A stretch of DNA of 7,774 nt from Clostridiales bacterium (lineage in GTDB: Bacteria > Bacillota > Clostridia > Christensenellales > CAG-917): contig JAAVHW010000053.1 in the NCBI GenBank assembly GCA_014799525.1, positions 1-7,774 on the forward strand, in the 5' to 3' direction. The position numbers were made by a program, and so were the translations under genes. Below are positions 1-6,467 of the stretch, one piece after another. Within the stretch, counting starts at the first letter, position 1; each line of letters starts with the position of its first letter. The notes below the pieces were generated by a model that worked only from the letters and a program-made list of their open reading frames with translations, was not told the DNA's origin and searched no databases.

Positions 1-154
1 GCCCGTTTTCCATTTAATACACAAAAAAGTATTTTTGCAATATCAAAACCTAAAACAATCGCCACGTTAAACATCCAAATATGCGTGATTCAATCAATAA
101 TCGACGCGCCACATGAACACAGCTATTGCGACCACATACCACTTCGCCCCGCAA

Positions 155-170
155 TGTTTCACGTGTAACA
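155..170 (-). promoter_or_regulatory. parS: parS site 1 (ParB/Spo0J binding site)
   Basis: The plus strand reads TGTTTCACGTGTAACA. The minus strand reads TGTTACACGTGAAACA, a full match to the Bacillus-type chromosomal parS consensus TGTTNCACGTGAAACA. ParB loads here as a clamp, spreads and recruits SMC for origin segregation. A second consensus match lies 250 bp away, and both are followed on the plus strand by AACATTCAT. Confidence 0.85.
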
Positions 171-275
171 TTCATCCGCTCGTGACGCAGTCGCCGCAAA
201 GAAGCTGCAATAATTGTACAATAATTCACCCGCGCAATCCATTTCATTTACGGGTAATCCATATGCCACATTCAA

Positions 276-284
276 TTATCCACA
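276..284 (+). promoter_or_regulatory. DnaA box
   Basis: TTATCCACA is an exact match to the consensus DnaA box, lying between parS sites 1 and 2. A one-mismatch candidate (TAATACACA) lies at 15-23. I saw no other good box nearby, so this could be an isolated DnaA site, the edge of an origin, or chance. Confidence 0.45.
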
Positions 285-404
285 TTAAACCAATATTTCA
301 ATTTCGCAACATCTCAATTACACTAAGCAACCAGTACCAATATCCGTTCACCTCAAAGCCATATGGCTCAGTCTAAATAAAGGTTTAAACCGTAACAATT
401 ATGA

Positions 405-420
405 TGTTCCACGTGAAACA
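405..420 (+). promoter_or_regulatory. parS: parS site 2 (ParB/Spo0J binding site)
   Basis: TGTTCCACGTGAAACA matches the Bacillus-type parS consensus TGTTNCACGTGAAACA at every defined position. Its centre is 32 bp from that of site 3, about three helical turns, so two ParB dimers could sit on the same face of the DNA. Confidence 0.88.
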
Positions 421-436
421 TTCATAGGGCGGTTCG

Positions 437-452
437 AGTTTCACGTGGAACT
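437..452 (-). promoter_or_regulatory. parS: parS site 3, near-consensus with extended palindrome
   Basis: The plus strand reads AGTTTCACGTGGAACT and the minus strand AGTTCCACGTGAAACT. This differs from the parS consensus only at the two outermost positions, and those differences are complementary. The dyad extends to 435-454 as a 20-bp palindrome with a single mismatched pair. Because of the changed ends it may bind ParB more weakly than sites 1 and 2. Confidence 0.65.
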
Positions 453-473
453 CGCGCTGCCAAAATGCTACTG

Positions 474-511
474 TTTAGTAGGGTTTTCCAGCCATTTAGT
501 GGGATTTTCAG
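474..511 (+). repeat. Two imperfect direct repeats, 21-base period
   Basis: TTTAGTAGGGTTTTCCAG (474-491) is followed by TTTAGTGGGATTTTCAG (495-511). The two align with three single-base indels, and their starts are 21 bases apart. A looser third copy beginning TTTAGT lies at 540-557. They sit just downstream of the parS pair. The role is unknown; binding sites for an origin or segregation protein are possible, as is chance in AT-rich DNA. Confidence 0.4.
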
Positions 512-796
512 AATTCGCGAGCTTTGTCCGTGATGATAATTTAGTCCATTTTGACATCTTTGACCCAAATTTTTTGCCCGCCGTGTTTCACTGAAAAATG
601 TACCATAATTTGTCTCGTTTCACAAGCACATTTTTCATAATTTTTATTGATTTTTTGTTAAATTCTGATAAGTCAAACGTATTGCCCATTATTAAAGCCT
701 TATAATTGTCGTATGAAAGGCAAAATCAACCTCTTATACCGCTAAATATGGTGGTTTGTTTTGTATTTTCGCACTAAATATTGAAAAATTCAAGTA

Positions 797-814
797 TGGT
801 TTAATTGTAAACCA
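797..814. repeat. 18-bp palindrome, operator-like
   Basis: TGGTTTA and TAAACCA are perfect inverted arms separated by ATTG. There is no T-tract on either strand, so it does not look like a terminator. It could be an operator, but no gene starts close by: the nearest gene, the acetyltransferase, ends at 943 on the minus strand. Confidence 0.3.
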
Positions 815-942
815 AAAATGTTATATAGTACTTAAACGCAAATGAGAATGTCTGCAATTGCCGCTAAACGCATTTTAACGCGCAAACGATTTTGTGCCTG
901 TGGCTGAATCTAAATATAAATGAGTTATAAGACTAAATCTGT

Positions 943-1464
943 TCAGTTGTCCGTGCGCAAGCGTGAATATAGCCTCATATCTTCAACTATTCCGTTTTTG
1001 ACCGCATTGCTCCTAAGAACACCTTCAAATTTGAAGCCTGCTTTCTCAAGAACACGGCATGAGCCTATATTGCGCGCAAATGGTTCGGCGAATATGCGGA
1101 TAATATCACTGTTAGCAAATACGAAATCGCAAAGCATCTTCACGGCTTGCGTCATAATACCTTTGCCCCAATGCTCTTCAGCGAGATAATAACCAAGCTC
1201 GGCGGTTCTATTGTGAATATTATCCTTTCTGAATACGCCAATGCTACCAACAACCTTCTCGTTATAAACTATTGCAAACGCAAATGTGCCGTTTTCATTT
1301 ACCTCTCGCATAGTCGTAATATATTCAAGCGCATCTTTTTCAGTATAAGGAAACGGCAATCCGTCTCTAAGATTGTCAAGCACATTCTTATTTGATAGCG
1401 CCTTTGCTAACGCTGTAGCGTCTGTCGTTTCCCATTTTTTTATTGAAACATCGGAATTATTCAT
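943..1464 (-). CDS. GNAT N-acetyltransferase, RimJ/RimL type
   Basis: This encodes a 173-residue acetyl-CoA-dependent N-acetyltransferase of the RimJ/RimL (Acetyltransf_3-like) branch of GNAT. Visible features are the N-terminal beta strand ending in IKKW, the LPFPYTEKDALEYI segment (about 36-49), the AELGYYL strand (88-94), the pyrophosphate-binding loop with WGKG at 99-102, and the C-terminal N132..S135..VLEKAGF (138-144) that packs on CoA. Length is normal for the family. A longer frame begins with TTG at 1506 but has no ribosome binding site; I prefer the ATG at 1464, which fits the family N-terminus although its own Shine-Dalgarno is weak. The gene is divergent from the glucosidase and has no partner on its strand. 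The acceptor substrate cannot be told: relatives modify ribosomal protein N-termini, amines or drugs. Confidence 0.9.
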   Translation of the reverse strand: MNNSDVSIKKWETTDATALAKALSNKNVLDNLRDGLPFPYTEKDALEYITTMREVNENGTFAFAIVYNEKVVGSIGVFRKDNIHNRTAELGYYLAEEHWGKGIMTQAVKMLCDFVFANSDIIRIFAEPFARNIGSCRVLEKAGFKFEGVLRSNAVKNGIVEDMRLYSRLRTDN

Positions 1465-1632
1465 ACTGTTTATGTTACCAAAGAAAACGCTAAAGCGCAA
1501 CAACAAACAGATAATCTACACAAATTTGACGATGAAGTGTGAATTAGTGTAATTTCTTTATAAATTGGATATGGGCAACTACATATTTTAAAAGGATATT
1601 TCCATTTATGAAATGCTTAAACATATTTTCTC

Positions 1633-1661
1633 TTGAATTTGTTATATAAAACTGATATTAT
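1633..1661 (+). promoter_or_regulatory. Promoter for the GH13 glucosidase gene
   Basis: The -35 is TTGAAT (1633-1638), then a 17-base spacer, then the -10 TATTAT (1656-1661). A TG at 1653-1654, one base before the -10, makes it an extended -10 promoter. Transcription would start near 1668, giving a leader of about 88 bases before the ATG at 1756. I saw no clear cre-like catabolite operator around it, but degenerate sites are easily missed by eye. Confidence 0.6.
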
Positions 1662-1745
1662 TTATATATCTTTTTGATAATATCGCGTTCGTACAGCGGA
1701 GAAATGGTGGAATATACGCAGTTTTACGCCAAACAACGCTATAGT

Positions 1746-1750
1746 GGAGG
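1746..1750 (+). promoter_or_regulatory. Ribosome binding site that fixes the glucosidase start
   Basis: GGAGG lies five bases before the ATG at 1756. A longer in-frame start, GTG at 1744, would place this Shine-Dalgarno inside the coding sequence and has no site of its own, so the ATG is the start. Confidence 0.85.
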
Positions 1751-1755
1751 AATTT

Positions 1756-3456
1756 ATGGAAGAAAGAAAGTGGTTTAGGGAGATGACGGTGTATCAGATT
1801 TGGCCGCGCTCCTTTTGTGACGGAAATAATGACGGTATCGGCGACCTTAAGGGTGTGCTGAGCAAGCTGGAATATATCAAGAGTCTTGGCGTGGATGCGA
1901 TATGGTTCTCGCCGCTGTACGTATCGCCGCAGGCAGACTACGGCTATGATATTGCGGATTACTGCAACATAAACCCCGAATACGGCACGCTTGATGAGTT
2001 CAAGCAGGTGCTTGACAGGGCGCATGAGCTTGGAATGCGCGTGATAATGGACCTCGTTATAAACCACACGTCCGACCAACATGAGTGGTTCAAAAAGAGT
2101 GTTAAGAGAGAAGCTCCGTACACGGACTTTTACATATGGCGCAAGGGTAAAGGCAAGAATGGCAAGAAAGCACCGAACAACTGGATGTCCACCTTCCCTG
2201 GTTCTGCGTGGGAGTACAACAAGGAGCGCGGCGAGTTCTATTTGCACCTGTACGCCAAAGAGCAGCCTGACCTCAACCATGATAATCCTGCGGTACGAGA
2301 GGCAATCAAGAATGTCATGCGTTTCTGGTTGGATATGGGCGTAGACGGCTTCCGTGAGGACGTTATAACGCAGATAAGCAAGGCAGAGGGGCTTCCGAAC
2401 GGCAATCCGATTATGCCTGCGTCAAGAGGCTTGGAGCACTACAACTGCGGTCCGCACATACATGATTACCTTGCAGAGTATCGCGAGGTTCTCAAGGACT
2501 ATGATGCGTTCCAGGTTGGCGAAGCTCCGTTTATGACTCCCGAAAAGGCGCTCACGTTCGTCAATGAAAAGAAGCAGGAGCTTGATATGATGATATCCTT
2601 CCAGCATATGGAGGCGGACTGCATAATGATTGAGTGGATGAAGCTGCCGTTCAATCTTGTCAAGCTCAAAAAGATATACAACAACTGGCAGACGAAGCTG
2701 TTTAAGAGGGCTTGGAACGTCAACTATCTTGAAAATCACGACCATGCCCGTATAATATCGCGCTACGGCAACGACAGTGCGCAGTACAGAGAGGTAAGCG
2801 GAAAGGCACTTGCCATGATGTACACGTTCCTTAGCGGCACACAGTTCGTCTATCAAGGGCAGGAGATAGGCATGACGTCGCTGTACTTCGACAAGTATCA
2901 GAAGGGTACAGACCCGTGGAAGCAGTTCAAGGACGTATCCACGTTCTGCGTGCGCGACCTTATGAAGAAGTTCTGCTTCTCCGAAAAGCACATACTCAAA
3001 GTGGCGCATACGGCGGCAAGAGACTGCGCACGTACGCCCGTACAGTGGACTTCGGAAAAGAATGCGGGATTCAGCACTTGCGAGCCGTGGTATACGGTCA
3101 ACCCCAACTACAAAGAGGTGAACGTCGAGGCTGCGGAGAAAGACCCGAATTCCATTCTCCACTTCTACCGCAAGCTCATAGCCTTGCGTAAGGAGTACAA
3201 GGACGCGGCGATATACGGCGAGTTCAAGCTCCACTTGAAGAACGACAAGAACCTGTTTGTATACGACAAGATAGCAGCGGACGGCTCTAAGCTCACCGTA
3301 GTGCTCAACCTCAGCGAGAAGCGCGTATCCTGCAAGAAATTCAAGAAGTTTATCCCGACTGGCGCAAAGGAGATTGCATCCGTGTATGACGGAAGCTTCG
3401 CGCAGGTAATGCGCCCGTACGCAGGCAAGGTATTCTTTACCCCTGCAGGTAAATAA
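1756..3456 (+). CDS. GH13 alpha-glucosidase, oligo-1,6-glucosidase (MalL/IMO-hydrolase) type
   Basis: This 566-residue enzyme, the usual length for the family, should hydrolyse terminal alpha-glucosidic bonds in small oligosaccharides in the cytoplasm; there is no signal peptide. The GH13 regions appear in order: YVSPQADYGYDIADY (55-69), DLVINH (99-104), QPDLN (170-174, the hallmark of the oligo-1,6-glucosidase subfamily), GFREDV with nucleophile D202, VGEAP with acid/base E256, and ENHD with transition-state stabiliser D329. The late RTPVQW and NPNYKEVNVEAAEKDPNSI blocks are also typical. Val203, right after the nucleophile, is the residue associated with alpha-1,6 (isomaltose) preference, whereas Thr or Ala there goes with alpha-1,4. 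Oddities are QPDLNH where relatives usually have QPDLNW, NHDHAR for NHDQPR, and RDCARTP for RDNARTP. Trehalose-6-phosphate hydrolase shares many motifs and is the main alternative. No sugar transporter or regulator is adjacent. Confidence 0.96.
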   Translation: MEERKWFREMTVYQIWPRSFCDGNNDGIGDLKGVLSKLEYIKSLGVDAIWFSPLYVSPQADYGYDIADYCNINPEYGTLDEFKQVLDRAHELGMRVIMDLVINHTSDQHEWFKKSVKREAPYTDFYIWRKGKGKNGKKAPNNWMSTFPGSAWEYNKERGEFYLHLYAKEQPDLNHDNPAVREAIKNVMRFWLDMGVDGFREDVITQISKAEGLPNGNPIMPASRGLEHYNCGPHIHDYLAEYREVLKDYDAFQVGEAPFMTPEKALTFVNEKKQELDMMISFQHMEADCIMIEWMKLPFNLVKLKKIYNNWQTKLFKRAWNVNYLENHDHARIISRYGNDSAQYREVSGKALAMMYTFLSGTQFVYQGQEIGMTSLYFDKYQKGTDPWKQFKDVSTFCVRDLMKKFCFSEKHILKVAHTAARDCARTPVQWTSEKNAGFSTCEPWYTVNPNYKEVNVEAAEKDPNSILHFYRKLIALRKEYKDAAIYGEFKLHLKNDKNLFVYDKIAADGSKLTVVLNLSEKRVSCKKFKKFIPTGAKEIASVYDGSFAQVMRPYAGKVFFTPAGK

Positions 3457-3495
3457 AGCGTACAAGTATCAACAATTTGCATAATCAAGATTTAA

Positions 3496-3535
3496 TTTGG
3501 CAAATTCGCGCTGTTTAAGTGCCGAATTTGCCAAA
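3496..3535. repeat. Perfect 13-bp inverted repeat, hairpin without T-tract
   Basis: TTTGGCAAATTCG (3496-3508) is perfectly complementary to CGAATTTGCCAAA (3523-3535) across a 14-base loop. It lies between the glucosidase stop and the next gene, where a terminator is expected, but neither strand shows a run of T after the stem. It may be a weak terminator, an RNA-stabilising 3' hairpin, or an operator for the downstream nitroreductase gene. Confidence 0.6.
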
Positions 3536-3572
3536 TAAGCTATTAGAAAGAAACTAATCGAGAGGGCATAGT

Positions 3573-4241
3573 ATGACGTTGTTAGATGCTATGGAGCAAA
3601 GGCATTCCGTAAGAGCATATACGGATAAGCCTATTGAAAAGGAAAAGATTGACGCACTGAACGCGCTTATTGCGGAGTGCAACCGTGACGGCGATTTGCA
3701 TATACAGCTCGTACAGAACGAGCCGAAAGCTTTTGACTGTATTCTTGCGCACTATGGCAAGTTTTCGGGTGTGAAAAACTATATCGCGCTGATTGGAAAG
3801 GATAGTGACGACTTCGATGAGAAGATTGGCTACTATGGTGAAAAACTCGTGCTGTTTGCACAAACGCTTGGCTTGAATACCTGTTGGGTTGCAATGTCCT
3901 ACAAGAAGATAAAGAACGCCTTCGTTGTAAACAAGGGCGAGAAACTCGGCGTTGTGATTGCGCTTGGCTACGGCAAAACTCAAGGCGTAGCGCACAAGAG
4001 CAAAGCGGCAGAGCAGGTTGCAAACGTACACGGCGCACCCGAATGGTTTGTACGCGGTGTAAATGCGGCATTGCTCGCTCCAACGGCAATCAACCAGCAG
4101 AAATTCAAATTCACGCTTACCAATGGTGATAAGGTCAAAGCAGAGGCAGGCGCAGGGTTTTATACTAAGCTTGATTTAGGTATTGCCAAATATCATTTTG
4201 AGCTTGGCGCAGGCACGGAAAACTTCCAGTGGATAAAGTGA
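3573..4241 (+). CDS. Nitroreductase-family flavoprotein (TM1586 type)
   Basis: This 222-residue protein resembles the TM1586-like nitroreductase family: FMN-dependent NAD(P)H oxidoreductases whose true substrates are mostly unknown. The N-terminus carries the FMN-contact motif RHSVR (10-14) followed by AYTDKPI. Then come a KFSGVKNYIALIGK core, GYYGEKL (86-92), LGLNTCW (99-105), and, near the C-terminus, APTAINQQ (169-176), equivalent to the PSAxNxQ motif of nitroreductases. A good ribosome binding site, AGAGGG at 3561-3566, sits six bases before the ATG. It lies 116 bases after the glucosidase on the same strand; I could not find a convincing promoter of its own, so partial read-through is possible. 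A terminator follows. Family assignment is firm, substrate unknown. Confidence 0.92.
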   Translation: MTLLDAMEQRHSVRAYTDKPIEKEKIDALNALIAECNRDGDLHIQLVQNEPKAFDCILAHYGKFSGVKNYIALIGKDSDDFDEKIGYYGEKLVLFAQTLGLNTCWVAMSYKKIKNAFVVNKGEKLGVVIALGYGKTQGVAHKSKAAEQVANVHGAPEWFVRGVNAALLAPTAINQQKFKFTLTNGDKVKAEAGAGFYTKLDLGIAKYHFELGAGTENFQWIK

Positions 4242-4303
4242 TTATGGCAGAGCAAAGCAAGACGAAATAACATTCAAAATTTCATAAATCAAATTTAATC
4301 ATA

Positions 4304-4334
4304 ACAAAAACCGCAGAAGAACTGCGGTTTTTGT
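4304..4334. terminator. Bidirectional intrinsic terminator between convergent genes
   Basis: ACAAAAACCGCAG (4304-4316) pairs perfectly with CTGCGGTTTTTGT (4322-4334) around the loop AAGAA. The GC-rich core CCGCAG/CTGCGG is flanked by an A-run on one side and a T-run on the other, so it works as a terminator read from either strand. It would end both the nitroreductase transcript and the convergent lipoprotein transcript. Confidence 0.9.
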
Positions 4335-4363
4335 GTATAAAAGAAGTTAATTAAAATTTTTGT

Positions 4364-6406
4364 TCAATTTTCTTTTGCCCACACGGTGACAACGCCGTCC
4401 ACATAGTGCCAGTAGTTGTCGTCATAATCTGTGCCATTATCATTGACTGGCGGTTCTTCCTCAGAATAGTAATAACGAGTTGCATTTGTAAGATAGGTGT
4501 TATCTTCTTCAATATTGATACTTGTCCATTCTGCAGCGGTGCCTTTATAATACACATTTGTCAATCCGTGACAATCAAGAAATGCGGCACGGCCGATGCT
4601 CGTTACGTTGTCGGGTATTGTTATAGTTGTCAGCCCAGTGCAATAAAGGAATGCGCGGCTCGGTATTTTAGCAACATTGTTGCCGAAGTTGATTGTCGTG
4701 ATATTGTGGGCTCCAGTAAAAAATGGAATCCACATGTCTTCTATGCCGCGATTGCATTCAATAGCGTTCCAGTTGACCGTGGTAAGGTTATCGCAATATG
4801 TAAAAACGGCGTGTGAAATATATGTTATGCTTTCGGGTATTGTTATGCTTGTCAGTCCACCACATCTATAGAACGCTCCATACTCAATGCTTGTCACGCT
4901 TCCATCGGTCGGTATAACGCTCGTTTTACAACCTAAAATGAGAGTTTTACTTTCTGTTTCAATAATACAGTTGCCCTCGCTGTGATATTTAAGATTGTTC
5001 TTAGAAACGGCTATACTCGTAGGACCTGCGCTGTTGTTAAAGCCTCTCGGGTCTATGATTGCCACATTATCACCAAAATTTATAGTTGCAAGATTGTTAC
5101 AATCACCAAAAGGATTATTCCAATCTACTAAACCACTAAAAGCACAGTCGATTGCATTCCAGTTGACAGTGGTGAGGTTATCACAATCTGAAAAAACATA
5201 ATCTCCAATATATGCTATGCATTCAGGAATGGTTATCTCGGTCAGCCCACTGCAATCTGAAAATGCATTATCTCCGATACTCAGCACGCTTCCGTCCGCT
5301 GGAATAACGCTTGTGTTACAGCCTAAAATAAGTGTTTTACTGCCTGTTTCGATTATGCAGTTGTTTGCGCTGTGGTATTTGGGATTGCCTTCGGCAATGG
5401 TTATGCTCGCAAGCTTATTATTATTAAACGCTTTGGGGGATATGTTTATCACGCTTGCAGGAATAATTAGACTCGTAATAGTGTCGAGGCTGTTAAGTGC
5501 ATACTCGCCTATGTTGGTAACAGGTTTGCCGTTATATTCGCTCGGAATCGTGATTGTTGTTTCAGTTGAATTATAATAGAATTTAGATACCGTATAACCA
5601 TTATTAGTCTCTTCAAATCTAAAACCAGGCTTTATTATGAGATGAGAGTAAAATGCATTGTTTTCAATTTTCGCATAGCTATCGTCAGTATATTCCGTGC
5701 CTATTTTAGATTTGTATTCTTGCACAATCGCTTCGTCGTAGTCAGTAGAAAATGAATATGCTTCGTAGCAATTTCCTATTTGAGGATAAGAATAAAGGGA
5801 AAATTCTAAATCTGATTCTGTGTCATAAGAAAAGCCGCTATAAAAATAATTATAATTATTGTTAGATAAAACAGTTGTGATTGAATTTTTAGCAAAGCTA
5901 TATTCCTTAGACGTAAGGAAATTGCGTGAAGGAGTAGATGACATTATTGTGTCATATATGCCGTTTTCAAACTCTATGACAATCATATTTTCATTTTGAG
6001 AGACTTGGTAAAAATCATAATTGTCATCTTCATCCTGTTCATGTAATGGCAGAGAATGGCTTGCGTTTTCATTACTATCATATATGTAAATATATAAAGC
6101 TCCAGAATAGCACATCGCAAAACAACCCGTGCCGTAATATTCGCTGAAATCTTCGTAATATGAACCATTTGGATGATATGCGGTTATGCCAAAATCAAAT
6201 CCATCTTCGGATTCATTTGACATTGCATAGCCTGCGAAGTGTTCAATTAAATTTGTAATGACTGCTTCGTCGATAATGCTATCGCTGTTATTTGGACGGT
6301 TTTCACCTTTATTCTTATCGCCGCAAGCGACAAGAAGCATCGTTGAAAGTGCAAGCACTACAATCAGTAAAAGTAAAATTGTTATAAAAGATTTTTTGGA
6401 TTTCAT
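4364..6406 (-). CDS. Surface lipoprotein with BspA-type leucine-rich repeats
   Basis: This 680-residue exported lipoprotein starts with a basic N-terminus (KSKK), a long hydrophobic stretch, and the lipobox LVAC with C28 as the expected lipidated residue. Residues 29-265 form a Tyr-, Asp-, Asn- and Ser-rich region that I do not recognise. From about 270 to 620 there are BspA-type (LRR_5) repeats of the form IGxxAFxxCxxLTxITIPxxV. Residues about 323-452 and 453-582 are two copies of the same module, offset by exactly 130 residues. The C-terminus (KGTAAEW, then YYYSEEEPPVND, then NYWHYVDG) resembles the tail of many BspA-like proteins from gut Firmicutes. GGAGG at 6412-6416 lies five bases before the ATG. 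BspA-like proteins often take part in adhesion or host and polysaccharide contact, but the ligand here is unknown. Its promoter is overlapped by candidate operators of the divergent XRE regulator. Confidence 0.93.
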   Translation of the reverse strand: MKSKKSFITILLLLIVVLALSTMLLVACGDKNKGENRPNNSDSIIDEAVITNLIEHFAGYAMSNESEDGFDFGITAYHPNGSYYEDFSEYYGTGCFAMCYSGALYIYIYDSNENASHSLPLHEQDEDDNYDFYQVSQNENMIVIEFENGIYDTIMSSTPSRNFLTSKEYSFAKNSITTVLSNNNYNYFYSGFSYDTESDLEFSLYSYPQIGNCYEAYSFSTDYDEAIVQEYKSKIGTEYTDDSYAKIENNAFYSHLIIKPGFRFEETNNGYTVSKFYYNSTETTITIPSEYNGKPVTNIGEYALNSLDTITSLIIPASVINISPKAFNNNKLASITIAEGNPKYHSANNCIIETGSKTLILGCNTSVIPADGSVLSIGDNAFSDCSGLTEITIPECIAYIGDYVFSDCDNLTTVNWNAIDCAFSGLVDWNNPFGDCNNLATINFGDNVAIIDPRGFNNSAGPTSIAVSKNNLKYHSEGNCIIETESKTLILGCKTSVIPTDGSVTSIEYGAFYRCGGLTSITIPESITYISHAVFTYCDNLTTVNWNAIECNRGIEDMWIPFFTGAHNITTINFGNNVAKIPSRAFLYCTGLTTITIPDNVTSIGRAAFLDCHGLTNVYYKGTAAEWTSINIEEDNTYLTNATRYYYSEEEPPVNDNGTDYDDNYWHYVDGVVTVWAKEN
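4661..5050 (-). repeat. Intragenic 390-bp direct repeat, C-terminal copy
   Basis: This encodes residues about 453-582 of the lipoprotein. Landmarks recur exactly 390 bases apart: NCIIET at 479-484 matches 349-354, LTTVNWNAI at 541-549 matches 411-419, and TINFG at 571-575 matches 441-445. The copies have diverged at both DNA and protein level, so this is an older duplication and not an assembly artefact. Boundaries are approximate. Confidence 0.85.
5051..5440 (-). repeat. Intragenic 390-bp direct repeat, N-terminal copy
   Basis: This encodes residues about 323-452 of the lipoprotein, the partner of the copy at 4661-5050. The module contains a KYHSxxNCIIETxSKTLILGC segment, which departs from a plain LRR and may form a loop or insert, followed by two leucine-rich units and the NWNAI element. 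The phase shifts by one residue near the start (IDPRGF against ISPKAF). Confidence 0.85.
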
Positions 6407-6438
6407 TTTATCCTCCTATGTGTATTATTACAATGAAT

Positions 6439-6467
6439 ATAATACATCATAAAGTGATGTAAATCAA
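6439..6467 (-). promoter_or_regulatory. Promoter of the lipoprotein gene
   Basis: On the minus strand the -35 is TTGATT (6462-6467) and the -10 is TATTAT (6439-6444), with a spacer of exactly 17 bases. Two operator half sites fall in or at the edge of the spacer, so a bound repressor would block RNA polymerase. Confidence 0.65.

Larger units (their letters stand above)
1..942. other. Long noncoding region with parS sites, probably origin-proximal
   Basis: I see no credible gene in these 942 bases. The open frames at 50-247 (minus) and 113-376 (plus) lack a ribosome binding site and run straight through parS sites. The region holds three parS-like palindromes (155-170, 405-420, 437-452), one perfect DnaA box (276-284), imperfect direct repeats (474-491 and 495-511), two parS half sites (584-591, 616-623), a very AT-rich stretch around 630-675 and an 18-bp palindrome (797-814). 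Chromosomal parS sites in Firmicutes concentrate around oriC, and ychF at the other end of the window is also origin-linked in Bacillus. I infer an origin-proximal, centromere-like segment. With only one good DnaA box I do not claim that oriC itself is here. Confidence 0.55.

Noticed and set aside
50..247. 65-codon minus-strand frame at the left end
   Set aside because: No Shine-Dalgarno, no recognisable protein features, and it reads through parS site 1.
113..376. 87-codon plus-strand frame at the left end
   Set aside because: No ribosome binding site, low-complexity composition, and it spans parS site 1 and the DnaA box.
584..599. A fourth full parS site
   Set aside because: Only the left half (TGTTTCAC) matches; the right half is TGAAAAAT, far from GTGAAACA.
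905..942. A hairpin terminator for the acetyltransferase gene
   Set aside because: The repeated CTAAAT here is a direct repeat, not an inverted one, and no stem followed by a T-run is present.
1465..1506. TTG start adding 14 residues to the acetyltransferase
   Set aside because: No ribosome binding site, and the added residues do not belong to the family's usual N-terminus.
1608..1649. 13-codon mini-frame upstream of the glucosidase gene, with AAGGA before it
   Set aside because: The AAGGA is too far from the ATG, and the frame overlaps the candidate -35, so it would not be within the transcript.
1744..1755. GTG start for the glucosidase, four codons upstream
   Set aside because: The GGAGG ribosome binding site lies within it and points to the ATG at 1756.
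2422..3465. Open frame of 347 codons on the minus strand inside the glucosidase gene
   Set aside because: It is an antisense shadow of a clear GH13 gene: no family resemblance, no ribosome binding site, and its length follows from the codon usage of the plus-strand gene.
4661..5440. The 390-bp direct repeat as a mobile element, CRISPR or assembly duplication
   Set aside because: The copies are diverged, stay in frame and encode matching protein modules, so they are an internal gene duplication.
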